64,000 nt of DNA from Bradyrhizobium sp. CB1650 (GTDB taxonomy: Bacteria; Pseudomonadota; Alphaproteobacteria; Rhizobiales; Xanthobacteraceae): assembly GCF_029761915.1 (NCBI RefSeq), contig NZ_CP121695.1:248001-312000 (forward strand), given 5' to 3'. Position numbers and translations under genes: made by a program. Position 1 is the first letter of the stretch; each line of letters opens with the position of its first letter. Below, in pieces: positions 8,373 to 17,811 of the stretch. The notes under the pieces were generated by a model. The model saw nothing but the letters and a program-made list of their open reading frames with translations. It was not told the DNA's origin and searched no databases.

Positions 8373-9821
8373 ATGACGTTTAAGCGTCCCTATGGCGCGG
8401 GATTGGCGGCTCTCGCAGTCGGCATGTTCGCTGCGACCGCGGCCTACGCCGAGCCAACGGTCAACAAGGGAGACAACGCCTGGATGCTGACATCGACAGT
8501 GCTCGTGCTGTTGATGACGATCCCGGGCCTCGCGCTGTTCTACGGCGGCCTCGTCCGTTCCAAGAACATGCTCTCGGTCTTGATGCAGGTGTTCTACACC
8601 GTCTGCGTCGTCACCGTGATCTGGGCAGTGTACGGCTACAGCCTCGCCTTCACCGGCGGTTCCGACTTCATCGGCGGCTTCTCGAAGGCCTTCATGATGG
8701 GCGTCACGACCGACTCGAAGGCCGCAACCTTCAGCGTCGACGCCAACATCTCGGAGCTCATCTACGTCTGCTTCCAGATGACCTTCGCAGCGATCACGCC
8801 CGCCCTCATCGTCGGCGCCTTCGCCGAGCGCATGAAGTTCTCGGCGATCGCCCTGTTCATCCCGCTCTGGGTGACGCTGATCTACTTCCCGATCGCGCAC
8901 ATGGTCTGGTACTGGCCCGGTCCGGACGCGATCCAGGATGCCGCCAAGGCGCTCGCTGCGGCGGGTGATGCGGCCGCGAAGACCGCGGCCCAGGCCAAGC
9001 TCGACGAGATCAACGCCGACGCCGGCTGGATCTTCAAGAAGGGTGCGATCGATTTCGCAGGCGGCACCGTCGTTCACATCAACGCTGGTATCGCCGGCCT
9101 CGTCGGCGCTCTCCTGATCGGCAAGCGCATCGGTTACGGCAAGGAGTTGATGGCTCCGCACTCGCTGACCATGTCGATGATCGGCGCCTCGCTGCTCTGG
9201 GTCGGCTGGTTCGGCTTCAACGCCGGCTCCAACCTCGAAGCCAATGGCGGCGCAGCCCTCGCCATGACCAACTCCTTCGTCGCCACCGCGGCGGCAGCGC
9301 TGTCGTGGATGTTCGCGGAGTGGATCATCAAGGGTCACCCGTCGGTGCTCGGTGTCATCTCCGGCGCCGTCGCGGGCCTCGTCGCGGTCACGCCGGCGGC
9401 CGGCTACTCCGGCGTGATGGGCGCGATCGTGCTCGGCCTCGTGGTCGGCGTGGTCTGCCTGTTCTTCTGCACCGTCGTGAAGAACGCGCTTGGCTACGAT
9501 GACTCCCTCGACGTGTTCGGCGTGCACTGCATCGGCGGCATCGTCGGCGCCCTCGGCACCGGCATCCTGGTCAACCCGGCTCTCGGTGGTGCAGGCATCA
9601 TCGATTACACCGCCATCCCGCCGAAGGTCGCCGACTACGACTTCGCGGCGCAGATGCTGTCCCAGACCTGGGGCGTCTGCACCACGCTGGTGTGGTCGGG
9701 CGTCGGTTCGGCGATCCTCTACAAGGTCGTCGATGTGATCGTTGGTCTGCGTACCAACGTCGAGAGCGAGCGCGAAGGCCTCGACATCACCGAGCACACC
9801 GAGCGCGCCTACAATATGTAA
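8373..9821 (+). CDS. amtB: Ammonium transporter (copy 2)
   Basis: A 482-residue Amt channel with a signal peptide (MTFKRPYGAGLAALAVGMF...AAYAEP), TM1 at AWMLTSTVLVLLMTIPGLALFYGGL, and pore histidines in TVVHINAG and GVHCIGGIVG. It is about 50 residues longer than copy 1, mainly because of an alanine/lysine-rich extramembrane segment (around residues 187-225) before GAIDFAGG. ATG 8373 follows GGAG. The glnK2-amtB2 operon ends at a strong intrinsic terminator at 9905-9939. Confidence 0.96.
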   Translation: MTFKRPYGAGLAALAVGMFAATAAYAEPTVNKGDNAWMLTSTVLVLLMTIPGLALFYGGLVRSKNMLSVLMQVFYTVCVVTVIWAVYGYSLAFTGGSDFIGGFSKAFMMGVTTDSKAATFSVDANISELIYVCFQMTFAAITPALIVGAFAERMKFSAIALFIPLWVTLIYFPIAHMVWYWPGPDAIQDAAKALAAAGDAAAKTAAQAKLDEINADAGWIFKKGAIDFAGGTVVHINAGIAGLVGALLIGKRIGYGKELMAPHSLTMSMIGASLLWVGWFGFNAGSNLEANGGAALAMTNSFVATAAAALSWMFAEWIIKGHPSVLGVISGAVAGLVAVTPAAGYSGVMGAIVLGLVVGVVCLFFCTVVKNALGYDDSLDVFGVHCIGGIVGALGTGILVNPALGGAGIIDYTAIPPKVADYDFAAQMLSQTWGVCTTLVWSGVGSAILYKVVDVIVGLRTNVESEREGLDITEHTERAYNM

Positions 9822-9831
9822 CTCTCCTCCC

Positions 9832-9859
9832 GGGCGCGATCTCCTCGGAAATCGCGCCC
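9832..9859 (+). terminator. Hairpin after amtB2
   Basis: GGGCGCGAT (9832-9840) pairs with ATCGCGCCC (9851-9859) a few bases after the amtB2 stop. There is no T-tract, so it may stabilise the 3' end rather than terminate. Confidence 0.4.
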
Positions 9860-9904
9860 AGATCTACGGTTTGGGCACATACCCGGCAATGCCCCGACCG
9901 TTGA

Positions 9905-9939
9905 GGGGCTCCAGCGCAAGTTGGAGCCCCTTTCTTTTT
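9905..9939 (+). terminator. Intrinsic terminator of glnK2-amtB2
   Basis: GGGGCTCCA (9905-9913) pairs perfectly with TGGAGCCCC (9922-9930), followed by TTTCTTTTT. This is a textbook rho-independent terminator. Confidence 0.85.
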
Positions 9940-10025
9940 GATCGGCCAGGCGAAGAAAAAGATTGCCATTCGAGGCCGCCGGCGCAGAAATATCGACCTC
10001 AACGAACAACAAAAGGGAGGTCATC

Positions 10026-10430
10026 ATGCGACTGGAAGGCGGATGCTATTGCGGCGAGGTGCGCTACGTCGCCGAGGGCGACCCGATGATGCAGGCGCAG
10101 TGTCATTGCCGGGAGTGCCAGTATATCTCCGGCGGTGCGCCCAACACCTTCATCGCAATGCCGGCGGCCGGCTTCACCTACGTCACCGGGCAGCCCAAGC
10201 AGTTCTCCCGCAAGGACCTCGAACGCGCCGTCACGCGCGAGTTCTGCGCGGAGTGCGGCACCCATCTGGTCACCAAGGTGCCGGGTCTTCCCGCTGCGAT
10301 CCTGAAGGTCGGCACGCTGGATGAGCCAGCACAATTCCAGCCGCAGATGGCGATCTACACCTGCGACAAGCAGGAATTCCACCAGATACCCTCGGGCATG
10401 CCGACGTTCGAGAAGCTGCCGGGAAGGTAG
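10026..10430 (+). CDS. GFA-family (CENP-V/Gfa) zinc protein
   Basis: A 134-residue protein of the glutathione-dependent formaldehyde-activating (GFA/CENP-V) family. The zinc-binding cysteines are visible: GGCYCGEVRY at residues 5-14, CHCRECQ near 28 and FCAECGTH near 75. The family often acts in formaldehyde or glutathione-adduct chemistry, but most members are uncharacterised. ATG 10026 has a good ribosome site (GGGAGG at -12). It stands alone between the amtB2 terminator and a convergent diguanylate cyclase. Confidence 0.85.
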   Translation: MRLEGGCYCGEVRYVAEGDPMMQAQCHCRECQYISGGAPNTFIAMPAAGFTYVTGQPKQFSRKDLERAVTREFCAECGTHLVTKVPGLPAAILKVGTLDEPAQFQPQMAIYTCDKQEFHQIPSGMPTFEKLPGR

Positions 10431-10461
10431 GCGCGCTCACATCGCCAAGCCCGGTCATGAC

Positions 10462-10481
10462 GACGCGGAAACATCCGCGTC
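10462..10481. terminator. Hairpin between convergent genes
   Basis: GACGCGGA/TCCGCGTC with an AACA loop, an 8-bp perfect stem between the GFA gene and the convergent diguanylate cyclase. It may end transcripts from either side; there is no T-tract. Confidence 0.4.
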
Positions 10482-10497
10482 TCCTGTAAGGACAGGA

Positions 10498-11277
10498 TCA
10501 AGCGGCAACGCGCGCGTCGGCTTCGACGACGCGGTCGCGGCCACGCCGCTTCGCGGCGTAGAGCGCGCGGTCGGCGATCCGCATCAGCTCGGCCAGTTCG
10601 GCATCGGCGCAGGACACCGTGAAGCCGAGGCTGACCGTCACGCGCTCGATGGTTTCGCCGATCGGGATTTCGCGCGCAGCACAGGCGGTGCGGAGCGCTT
10701 CCGCATATTGCTCGGCCTGGTCGCGGGTCGCGCCAACCAGGAGACCGGCGAATTCCTCGCCGCCATAGCGTGCAACCAGGACACCTTCCTTTTGGGCGAG
10801 CTGCCGCAACACGTCGGCCACCTCGACCAGGACCTTGTCTCCGGTCTCGTGGCCGAAGCGGTCGTTGATCGATTTGAAATGGTCGATGTCGCACAGAAAG
10901 ACGCTCACCGGCACGCCGAGTTTGCGTGCCGACGTCAGCGCCAGCGCAGCAGCCTCGTCAAAGCCGCGCCGGTTAAACAGACTGGTGAGCTGGTCGGTCT
11001 GGGAGATGCGCGCGAGTTCGCTGCGGGTCAACGACAGCTCCTTCATCAGGAGCGCGGACCGGTAGCTGAGGGCCGCCGACAGGGAGGCCGAGATCACGGT
11101 CGCGATGCATAGGTCGAATCCGGCGACGTAGCCGACGGTCACGGTGGCGCTGAAATCACTGCCAAGGCACAGGACCAGGCTTGCCGCGGTCATGACGATC
11201 GTCAGCCCGGCGGCCACCACGACGCGCTTGCCGGTGTGGCGAAGCACATCGCCATGGGTCGAAATCTGGATGGTCAC
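10498..11277 (-). CDS. Membrane-bound diguanylate cyclase (GGDEF)
   Basis: A 259-residue c-di-GMP synthase. Two N-terminal hydrophobic segments (VVVAAGLTIVMTAASLVLCLG and FDLCIATVISASLSAALSY) are followed by a GGDEF domain with DIDHFKSINDRFGHETGD and the active-site ARYGGEEF. The RxxD product-inhibition site is absent (KEGV in its place). GTG 11277 was chosen because AAGGGG precedes it at the right distance; an in-frame ATG 120 bp upstream lacks this. No sensory domain is evident beyond the membrane part. Confidence 0.88.
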   Translation of the reverse strand: MTIQISTHGDVLRHTGKRVVVAAGLTIVMTAASLVLCLGSDFSATVTVGYVAGFDLCIATVISASLSAALSYRSALLMKELSLTRSELARISQTDQLTSLFNRRGFDEAAALALTSARKLGVPVSVFLCDIDHFKSINDRFGHETGDKVLVEVADVLRQLAQKEGVLVARYGGEEFAGLLVGATRDQAEQYAEALRTACAAREIPIGETIERVTVSLGFTVSCADAELAELMRIADRALYAAKRRGRDRVVEADARVAA

Positions 11278-11448
11278 GAGCCGCCCCTTTGATGCGACCA
11301 GTCGATAGCACCGGTATGCGTCGCGTGCCGATACGGTGCGAACGTTCTTGGCGGAGGCAGTTAACGTTGCGCGATGGCGCTTGCTCGAAATGCGCAAGAC
11401 GGGAACCGAGGATCTCGCGAACGCGACCCATCCCGTTGTTCTCTGGTC

Positions 11449-11551
11449 TAAAGCGCGATGAGATTAGGATGAATCGTCATCGCGCTTTAGGTTGTTGTTT
11501 GAGCATGATCTTCTCGGAAAACCGCTCCACACTTTTCCGGATCATGCTCTA
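11449..11551. repeat. Dispersed two-hairpin repeat, copy 2 (family A)
   Basis: Same length (103 bp) and same two stem-loops as 602-704, with three base differences. It lies between the divergent diguanylate cyclase and aminotransferase genes, upstream of the CtrA-type box. Confidence 0.85.
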
Positions 11552-11586
11552 ATTATTCCGGTCTGGACGGACCCACCCGCCGATGG

Positions 11587-11602
11587 TTAATCGCGTCTTA
11601 AC
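11587..11602 (+). promoter_or_regulatory. CtrA-type box upstream of aminotransferase-ftsK
   Basis: TTAA-TCGCGTC-TTAAC matches the full alphaproteobacterial CtrA consensus TTAA-N7-TTAAC exactly, 49 bp before the GTG of the aminotransferase gene that leads into ftsK. Cell-cycle control of this pair by CtrA is inferred. Confidence 0.6.
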
Positions 11603-11650
11603 CTCGCCCTATCTATGGTGGACTGAACCGCTTCCCGCCGGCGCCTTTCT

Positions 11651-12901
11651 GTGACCGGCAGTTCCAAGAGTGCTGGCGCCCAACGAATGGCTATAACCGC
11701 TTCATCCCGTGCGCCGCTGGGCGGTGGAAGCTCCGATACCGAACGCTCGCCGTTCATCCGGCTGAACGAGCTGCTGGCGCCTTACCAGCCAGGTAAGCCC
11801 TTGATTACGCTTGCAGTTGGCGAGCCCCAGCATCCGGTCCCGGACTTCGTCGGCCCGGTGCTGGCAAAGCACATCGCCGATTTCGGCCGCTATCCGCTGG
11901 GCAAGGGCATCGAGCCGTTCCGCAAAGCCGCCAGCGCCTGGCTGTCGTCACGCTTCAACCTGCCGCGCCCGCTCGATCCCGAAAGCGAGGTCCTCGTTCT
12001 CAATGGCAGCCGCGAGGGGCTGTTCTTCGCCGCGATCACGGCCGCCCGCTATGTCGGCCCGCGGCCTGGCAAGCCCGCGATCCTGATGCCGAACCCGTTC
12101 TACCCGGTCTATGGCGCCGGCGCCCGCGCTGCCGGTTGCGAGCAGATCTATCTGCCGACGACGGTCGAGAACGGCTTCCTGCCCGATCTCGACGCGATCG
12201 ACGAGGCAACGCTGGCGCGCACAGTGGCGTTCTACCTGGCCTCGCCCGCCAACCCGCAAGGCTCGGTCGCCTCGCGCGACTATTTCATCCGCTTGAAGCA
12301 GCTCGCCGACCGCCATGGTTTCGTGATCCTGAGCGACGAGTGCTATTCGGAGATCTATACCCGCCAAGCGCCGGGCAGCGCGCTGGAATGCGCCGGCCCC
12401 GACTTCACCCGCGTGGTCGCGTTCCAGTCGCTGTCGAAGCGTTCGAACCTGCCGGGCATGCGCGTCGGCTTCGCCGCGGGCGACAAGAAATTCCTCAGCA
12501 TGTTTCTCGAGCTGCGCAACGTGGCGGCGCCGCAGGTGCCGGTGCCGCTGCAGCATGTGGGCGCGGTCGCCTATGGCGACGAGGCGCATGTCGAGGAGAA
12601 TCGCAGGCTCTACCGGATCAAGTTCGATCTCGCCGACCAGATCATCGGCAATCGTTACGGCTACCGCCGGCCCGACGGCGGCTTCTGCGTCTGGCTCAAC
12701 ACGTCCGAGCTCGGCGACGACGTGGCCGTGACCGTCAAGCTCTTCAGGGAAGCCGGCGTGCGCGTGGTGCCGGGCAGCTATCTGGCGCGGCTGCAGCCCG
12801 ACGGCTTCAATCCGGGCACCGGCTTCATTCGCCTCGCCCTGGTGCAGGATGGTGAGACCACAGCCCGGGCGCTGCATCGCCTAGTCGAGACTCTGGGTTA
12901 G
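11651..12901 (+). CDS. Class I/II aminotransferase (DapC-like)
   Basis: A 416-residue PLP-dependent aminotransferase. Visible features are LAVGEPQHPVPDFV at residues 57-70, NPFYPVYGAGA, the Asp of SDECYSEIY, the PLP lysine in SLSKRSNLPGMRVGF and the substrate arginine region near the end (GTGFIRLALV). The closest family is N-succinyldiaminopimelate aminotransferase (lysine/diaminopimelate synthesis), but close relatives act on other amino acids. The start may be GTG 11651 or ATG 11687. It lies 9 bp upstream of ftsK, so the two are probably cotranscribed behind the CtrA-type box. Confidence 0.85.
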   Translation: MTGSSKSAGAQRMAITASSRAPLGGGSSDTERSPFIRLNELLAPYQPGKPLITLAVGEPQHPVPDFVGPVLAKHIADFGRYPLGKGIEPFRKAASAWLSSRFNLPRPLDPESEVLVLNGSREGLFFAAITAARYVGPRPGKPAILMPNPFYPVYGAGARAAGCEQIYLPTTVENGFLPDLDAIDEATLARTVAFYLASPANPQGSVASRDYFIRLKQLADRHGFVILSDECYSEIYTRQAPGSALECAGPDFTRVVAFQSLSKRSNLPGMRVGFAAGDKKFLSMFLELRNVAAPQVPVPLQHVGAVAYGDEAHVEENRRLYRIKFDLADQIIGNRYGYRRPDGGFCVWLNTSELGDDVAVTVKLFREAGVRVVPGSYLARLQPDGFNPGTGFIRLALVQDGETTARALHRLVETLG

Positions 12902-12910
12902 GCGGGGCCC

Positions 12911-15397
12911 ATGAGCATGTCGGCAATCGAACGTGTCATTCCACTGGTAGGCCATCTGCCGCCCTCGATCCGCGAGGCGCTTACGCGGCGCCTGCGCGAG
13001 CTCACCGGCCTCGGTCTGATCGCGCTGTCGGGCGTCGCCGCGACCGCGCTGATGACCTGGTCGGTGCAGGACCCCAGCCTCAGTCACGCGACCTCGCGGC
13101 CGATCCGCAACATTCTCGGCTATGCCGGCGCGATCGGCGCCGACCTCGCTATGCAGATTCTCGGGCTCGGCGCGATCATGCTGGTCCTGACCGTCGCGGT
13201 CTGGGGCTGGCGCATGCTGACCCATCGTCCGTTCGACCGCGAGGCGCTGCGACTCGGCTGCTGGATTCTCTGCACGGTGATTGCGGCGGGCTTTGCGAGC
13301 TGTTGGCCGCATGGCGGCGCGTGGCCCCTGCCGACCGGGCTCGGCGGGGTGGTCGGCGATGCACTGGTCCGCGCGCCCGCGGTGATCTTCGGACCGCCCG
13401 GCGTGATCTACCGCATGGTGCTCGGTGTCATTCTGTTCGTCGCGATGGCCGCGACCTTCCTGATCGCCTGCGGCCTCGGTGCGCGCGAGCATGACGAAGA
13501 GCTCGGGCCGATCGAGGACGACGATACGCCGCTCGAGGACGAGGAGGGGTCGGATCGCGGCTCGGTCTCGCTGGGCTGGCTGTTCCATGCGCTGATGAGC
13601 ACGAAGGCGCGGCTGATCTGGTTGCTCGGCACCGCCTATCGCGCGCTGGTCTCGAGTGGGCCCAAGGCCCGCGCCGCCTCGTTCGATCGGCAGGAGCCAA
13701 ATCTCGGCGGCGGCCGCGCCGCGCCCTCGATCTTGCCGCAATCCGAAGACGAGGATTACGACGACGAGCACGGGGAGGAAGACGAGGAGGAGGAGGAGGA
13801 GGAAGAGGAGGAGGCGGCGGCCGCACGTGCGCCGCGCAAGAAGGCCGCGCCGAAGACGCCAGCCAAGAAATCCTCCGACAAGTTCGACCTCCCGTCCGTC
13901 TCCATGCTGGCGGCGCCGAAGGCCACCGATCGCCAGCCGCTCAGCAAGGCCGAGCTCGAGGCCAATTCGCGCTCGCTCGAAGGCGTGCTCCAGGACTTCG
14001 GCGTGCGCGGCGAGATCGTGAAGGCCAATCCGGGTCCCGTGGTCACGCTGTACGAGCTGGAGCCGGCACCCGGCATCAAATCGTCGCGCGTGATCGGCCT
14101 TTCCGACGACATCGCCCGCTCGATGAGCGCGCTGTCGGCGCGCGTCGCCGTCGTTCCCGGCCGCAACGCCATCGGCATCGAATTGCCGAACGCGCACCGT
14201 GAGAAGGTCTACCTGCGCGAATTGCTCGTCGCGAAGGAGGCGACCGAGACGGTGGCGAAATTGCCGCTTTGTCTCGGCAAGACCATCGGCGGCGATCCCG
14301 TCATCATCGATCTTGCGCGCACGCCGCATATGCTGATCGCCGGCACCACCGGCTCCGGCAAATCGGTCGCCATCAACACCATGATCCTCAGCCTGGTGTA
14401 CCGGCTGCGCCCCGACCAGTGCCGGCTGATCATGGTCGACCCCAAAATGCTCGAGCTCTCCGTCTATGACGGCATTCCCCATCTGCTCACGCCCGTCGTG
14501 ACCGACCCGAAGAAGGCGGTGGTCGCGCTGAAATGGGCCGTGCGCGAGATGGAAGAGCGCTACAAGAACATGGCCAAGCTCGGTGTGCGCAACATCGACG
14601 GCTACAATGCGCGCCTGCTGGAAGCCAAGGGCAGGGGCGAGGAGCTCACCCGCACGGTGCACACCGGCTTCGACAAGGAAACCGGCAAGGCGATCTACGA
14701 GGAAGAGAAGCTCTCGCTCGAGCCGCTGCCCTATATCGTCATCATCGTCGACGAAATGGCCGACCTGATGATGGTCGCAGGCAAGGACATCGAAGGCGCG
14801 GTGCAGCGTCTCGCGCAGATGGCGCGCGCCGCCGGCCTGCACGTGATCCTCGCGACGCAGCGTCCGTCGGTCGACGTCATCACCGGCACGATCAAGGCGA
14901 ACTTCCCGACCCGCATCGCCTTCCAGGTCACCTCCAAGATCGACAGCCGCACCATCCTGGGCGAGATGGGCGCCGAGCAATTGCTCGGCCAGGGCGACAT
15001 GCTCTACATGGCGGGCGGCGGCCGCATCAGCCGCGTGCACGGCCCATTCGCGTCCGACGAGGAAGTCGAGAAGGTGGTGCGTCACCTCAAGACGCAGGGG
15101 CAGCCGGAATATCTCGAGGCGGTCACGGCCGAAGAGCCCACAGAGGACGAGGATGGCGCGGTGTTCGACGCCACCGGCATGGGTGCCGATGGCGGCGGCG
15201 ACCTGTTCTCGCAGGCGGTTGCAATCGTCAAACGCGACCGCAAAGCCTCGACCAGCTACATCCAGCGCCGTCTGCAAATCGGCTATAACCGCGCCGCATC
15301 GCTGATGGAGCGCATGGAACTGGAAGGCATTGTCGGACCCGCCAACCACGCGGGTAAGCGCGAGATTCTGGTCGAGGAAGAAGACAGCCATATGTGA
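12911..15397 (+). CDS. ftsK: DNA translocase FtsK
   Basis: An 828-residue cell-division DNA pump. The N-terminal membrane domain (about residues 25-195) has four hydrophobic segments. A linker then carries an unbroken acidic run ([12 protein letters not shown]) followed by a lysine/alanine/proline-rich stretch. The RecA-like motor has Walker A GTTGSGKS (near 14340) and Walker [10 protein letters not shown]. The C-terminal gamma winged helix ([33 protein letters not shown]) recognises KOPS sites. It works at the septum with XerCD to resolve chromosomes. ATG 12917 is an alternative start. Confidence 0.97.
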   Translation: MSMSAIERVIPLVGHLPPSIREALTRRLRELTGLGLIALSGVAATALMTWSVQDPSLSHATSRPIRNILGYAGAIGADLAMQILGLGAIMLVLTVAVWGWRMLTHRPFDREALRLGCWILCTVIAAGFASCWPHGGAWPLPTGLGGVVGDALVRAPAVIFGPPGVIYRMVLGVILFVAMAATFLIACGLGAREHDEELGPIEDDDTPLEDEEGSDRGSVSLGWLFHALMSTKARLIWLLGTAYRALVSSGPKARAASFDRQEPNLGGGRAAPSILPQSEDEDYDDEHGEEDEEEEEEEEEEAAAARAPRKKAAPKTPAKKSSDKFDLPSVSMLAAPKATDRQPLSKAELEANSRSLEGVLQDFGVRGEIVKANPGPVVTLYELEPAPGIKSSRVIGLSDDIARSMSALSARVAVVPGRNAIGIELPNAHREKVYLRELLVAKEATETVAKLPLCLGKTIGGDPVIIDLARTPHMLIAGTTGSGKSVAINTMILSLVYRLRPDQCRLIMVDPKMLELSVYDGIPHLLTPVVTDPKKAVVALKWAVREMEERYKNMAKLGVRNIDGYNARLLEAKGRGEELTRTVHTGFDKETGKAIYEEEKLSLEPLPYIVIIVDEMADLMMVAGKDIEGAVQRLAQMARAAGLHVILATQRPSVDVITGTIKANFPTRIAFQVTSKIDSRTILGEMGAEQLLGQGDMLYMAGGGRISRVHGPFASDEEVEKVVRHLKTQGQPEYLEAVTAEEPTEDEDGAVFDATGMGADGGGDLFSQAVAIVKRDRKASTSYIQRRLQIGYNRAASLMERMELEGIVGPANHAGKREILVEEEDSHM

Positions 15398-15493
15398 GGC
15401 AAGCCGCCTCGGGGTGATTATTTCACGCAAAAACGATATCCGCTTTTGCCCGAAATCACGGTAAAAGGGCGCCCAGCCACACAGGACGACGCG

Positions 15494-16315
15494 TTGACCA
15501 GACATCCGGACATTCGATTCGCTGCTTCCTTCGCCGCGCGAAGCGCGCGCGTGGTGAGCATGCTTCTCGTCACCGCCGCGATGGTGACCGCGACATCGTT
15601 GGCGCAGACCGTGCCTGTTCCGAAGCCCGCGCCGAAGGGCCGCGACGGCGGATCGGCCTCCGATGCGCAGCGCGGGCCGGCGACGACTGGCGCGACGCAG
15701 GCGCCGCCGAACCCGATCATCCCGGATCCGCGCCGCAACGTGCCGAGCAGCATCTTCCAGACTTTCGATGCGAACCAGAAGGCCCAGGCCGCCAGGGTCA
15801 GCGCCTATCTGTCGTCGCTGCAGACGCTGGTCGGGAATTTTGTCCAGGTCGGTCCCGACGGCAGCAAGACCCAGGGCGACTTTTACATCCAGAAGCCGGG
15901 GAAGGTGCGGTTCGAATATGATCCGCCGAGCCCGATCGACATCATCGCCGACGGCTCGTCGCTGGTCGTGCGCGACCGCAAGCTGGCGACGCAGGACGTC
16001 TATCCGCTGTCGCAGACGCCGCTGCGCTTCCTGCTGTCGGACCGGATCGATCTGATGAAGGACACCAACGTCGTCAGCGTCACCGCCGACGACGTCTTCA
16101 TCAGCGTCACCATCGAGGAGAAGCAGGCGCTTGTCGGCACCAGCCGCCTGATGCTGATGTTCGGCGCCAAGGACGGTCAGCTCAAGCAGTGGACCGTCAC
16201 CGACCCTCAGGGCTACGACACCACGGTCGCGGTCTACAATCTCGACTCGAGCAAGAAGCTCGATCCCGGCATGTTCAAGATCGACTTCACCAATTACGGC
16301 CCGGCGCCGGGTTGA
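15494..16315 (+). CDS. lolA: Outer-membrane lipoprotein carrier LolA
   Basis: A 273-residue periplasmic chaperone that moves lipoproteins from LolCDE to the outer membrane. The core is recognisable: LQTLVGNFVQVGPDGSKTQGDFYIQKPGKVRFEYDPPSPIDIIADG. An N-terminal hydrophobic segment VVSMLLVTAAMVTATSLAQT looks like a signal peptide, followed by a proline-rich spacer. TTG 15494 is chosen because AGGA lies 7 bases before it; ATG 15560 inside the signal region is the main alternative. It follows ftsK by about 100 bp in the same direction. Confidence 0.85.
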   Translation: MTRHPDIRFAASFAARSARVVSMLLVTAAMVTATSLAQTVPVPKPAPKGRDGGSASDAQRGPATTGATQAPPNPIIPDPRRNVPSSIFQTFDANQKAQAARVSAYLSSLQTLVGNFVQVGPDGSKTQGDFYIQKPGKVRFEYDPPSPIDIIADGSSLVVRDRKLATQDVYPLSQTPLRFLLSDRIDLMKDTNVVSVTADDVFISVTIEEKQALVGTSRLMLMFGAKDGQLKQWTVTDPQGYDTTVAVYNLDSSKKLDPGMFKIDFTNYGPAPG

Positions 16316-16319
16316 GAAT

Positions 16320-16411
16320 CGTAGGGTGGGCAAAGCGGAGCGTGCCCACATTCATGTCCCGAGCTCGAAAAGACCGTGGGCTCGGCGCTTTGCGCCTTTG
16401 CCCACCCTACG
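16320..16411. repeat. Palindromic repeat (family D)
   Basis: Terminal arms CGTAGGGTGGGCAAAG and CTTTGCCCACCCTACG are perfect 16-bp complements. A related element lies at 29555-29642 and a one-armed remnant at 53265-53302. It sits between lolA and xthA. Confidence 0.85.
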
Positions 16412-16435
16412 GGAGCTTGCTAAGACGCAATTCCC

Positions 16436-17251
16436 ATGCGTCTTTCCCTGGCAACCTGGAACATCAACTCGGTGCGGCTGCGCATCGATCTCGTCGCGAA
16501 ATTCCTCAAGAGCGCGCGGCCGGATGTGCTGTGCCTGCAGGAGACCAAGTGCATCGACGACGCCTTTCCGCTGAAGCGCTTCAAGCGGCTCGGCTATGAG
16601 CACGTCGCGCTGAACGGGCAGAAGGGCTATCACGGCGTTGCCATCGTCTCGAAGCTGCCGTTCGAATCGAAGGATATCCGCACCTTCTGCGACAAGATGG
16701 ATTCGCGCCACATTTCCGTGTCCTTCGGGACGCAGGCCAACATCGCAAAGCCGCTGGTGCTGCACAATTTCTACGTCCCCGCCGGCGGCGACATTCCCGA
16801 TCCCGCGCTGAACGAGAAATTCGACCACAAGCTCCGCTTCCTCGACGAGATGACGGCGTGCGAGCCGCTGCATCCGCGCGGTGAGGATCGCCACATCCTG
16901 GTTGGCGATCTCAACGTCGCCCCGCACGAGAACGACGTGTGGTCGCACAAGCAACTGCTGAAGGTGGTCTCGCACACACCGGTCGAAACCGAGAAGCTGC
17001 AGGCGGCGCTGAATGCCGGCGAATGGATCGACGTCGCGCGCGAGCGCATCCCGATGTCGGAAAAGGTCTATACGTGGTGGAGCTACCGTTCTGCCGATTG
17101 GACCGTCGGCGACCGCGGCCGCAGGCTCGACCACATCTGGGTCTCGCGCGCACTGAAGGATGCGGTCAGCGATTTCAAGATTTTGCGCGACGCGCGGAGT
17201 TGGGAGCGACCGTCAGACCACGTGCCGGTGACGGTGACGCTGGAGGTCTGA
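16436..17251 (+). CDS. xthA: Exodeoxyribonuclease III
   Basis: A 271-residue AP endonuclease/3'-5' exonuclease of base-excision repair. All family motifs are present: TWNINSVRLR at the N-terminus, CLQETK near residue 36, the catalytic GDLNVAP near 155, YTWWSYR near 212, RLDHIWVS near 230 and SDHVPVTV at the end. ATG 16436 starts MRLSLATWNIN as in XthA proteins. Family D and B repeats flank it, so it is probably transcribed alone. Confidence 0.95.
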   Translation: MRLSLATWNINSVRLRIDLVAKFLKSARPDVLCLQETKCIDDAFPLKRFKRLGYEHVALNGQKGYHGVAIVSKLPFESKDIRTFCDKMDSRHISVSFGTQANIAKPLVLHNFYVPAGGDIPDPALNEKFDHKLRFLDEMTACEPLHPRGEDRHILVGDLNVAPHENDVWSHKQLLKVVSHTPVETEKLQAALNAGEWIDVARERIPMSEKVYTWWSYRSADWTVGDRGRRLDHIWVSRALKDAVSDFKILRDARSWERPSDHVPVTVTLEV

Positions 17252-17256
17252 TCACT

Positions 17257-17298
17257 CGTCATTCCGGGCTCGCGACTTTGTCGCGCCCCGGAATGACG
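17257..17298. repeat. Short REP-like hairpin (family B)
   Basis: CGTCATTCCGG/CCGGAATGACG arms enclose a short GC-rich loop between xthA and the convergent cNMP-binding gene. It is a minimal member of the family seen at 2360-2478 and 27146-27262 and may act as a bidirectional terminator. Confidence 0.75.
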
Positions 17299-17309
17299 GG
17301 CGGAGAGAA

Positions 17310-17753
17310 CTACGTCGTCAGCTTCGCGCCCGCCATCAAGATATCACTGGCGATCTGGCTGGAGCGGATGGCGAACTCGTCGCGCAGGCGGCGGGCGGCG
17401 GCCGGATCGCTTTCCAGCACGCGCTGGAACAGGCTGCGCGCGACGCGGATGACGGAGGAGTGCTCCAGCGCAATCGCGCTCGACGGCCGCTTCATCGGCA
17501 CCACCAGCGCGAGTTCGCCGATCAAGGCGCCGGGACCCGCGATCATCTCGGCGCCGGCGCCGTCGTCGACCCGAAAGGCGCCGCGCTGAACCACGAAGCC
17601 GGCATCGGCATCGTCGCCGAGGTTGAACAGGACATCGCCACGGACAAAGTCGCGCTGCTCGGAGCCGATCGCCAGCATGCGCAACGAGGCGTCTCCCAAC
17701 AGGCGCAGTGTCGGGACACGCTCGAGCAGCGCTACGTCGTCGTCGATTGACAT
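17310..17753 (-). CDS. Cyclic nucleotide-binding domain protein
   Basis: A 147-residue protein consisting essentially of one cNMP-binding (CAP_ED) domain: FVRGDVLFNLGDDADAGFVVQRGAFRV near residues 36-62, then the phosphate-binding-cassette-like GELALVVPMKRPSSAIALEHS. The C-terminal helix has no DNA-binding domain, so it is not a Crp-type transcription factor. It lies downstream of the OmpR-type regulator gene in the same direction (58-bp gap) and could be coexpressed with it. The ligand is unknown. Confidence 0.82.
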   Translation of the reverse strand: MSIDDDVALLERVPTLRLLGDASLRMLAIGSEQRDFVRGDVLFNLGDDADAGFVVQRGAFRVDDGAGAEMIAGPGALIGELALVVPMKRPSSAIALEHSSVIRVARSLFQRVLESDPAAARRLRDEFAIRSSQIASDILMAGAKLTT

Positions 17754-17811
17754 TCAGGTCCGGGGCTCAAAGGCGCGCGCTTTACAACGATTCGCGCGCC
17801 CTCGAAGCGTA

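Noticed and set aside
8358..9797. A 479-codon frame opposite amtB2
   Set aside because: Asp/His/Arg-rich composition typical of an antisense shadow of a membrane-protein gene.
12881..16351. A 1156-codon open frame antisense to ftsK and lolA
   Set aside because: It is a high-GC shadow of ftsK and lolA, is rich in Arg/Gly/Asp without domain features, and spans two well-supported genes.
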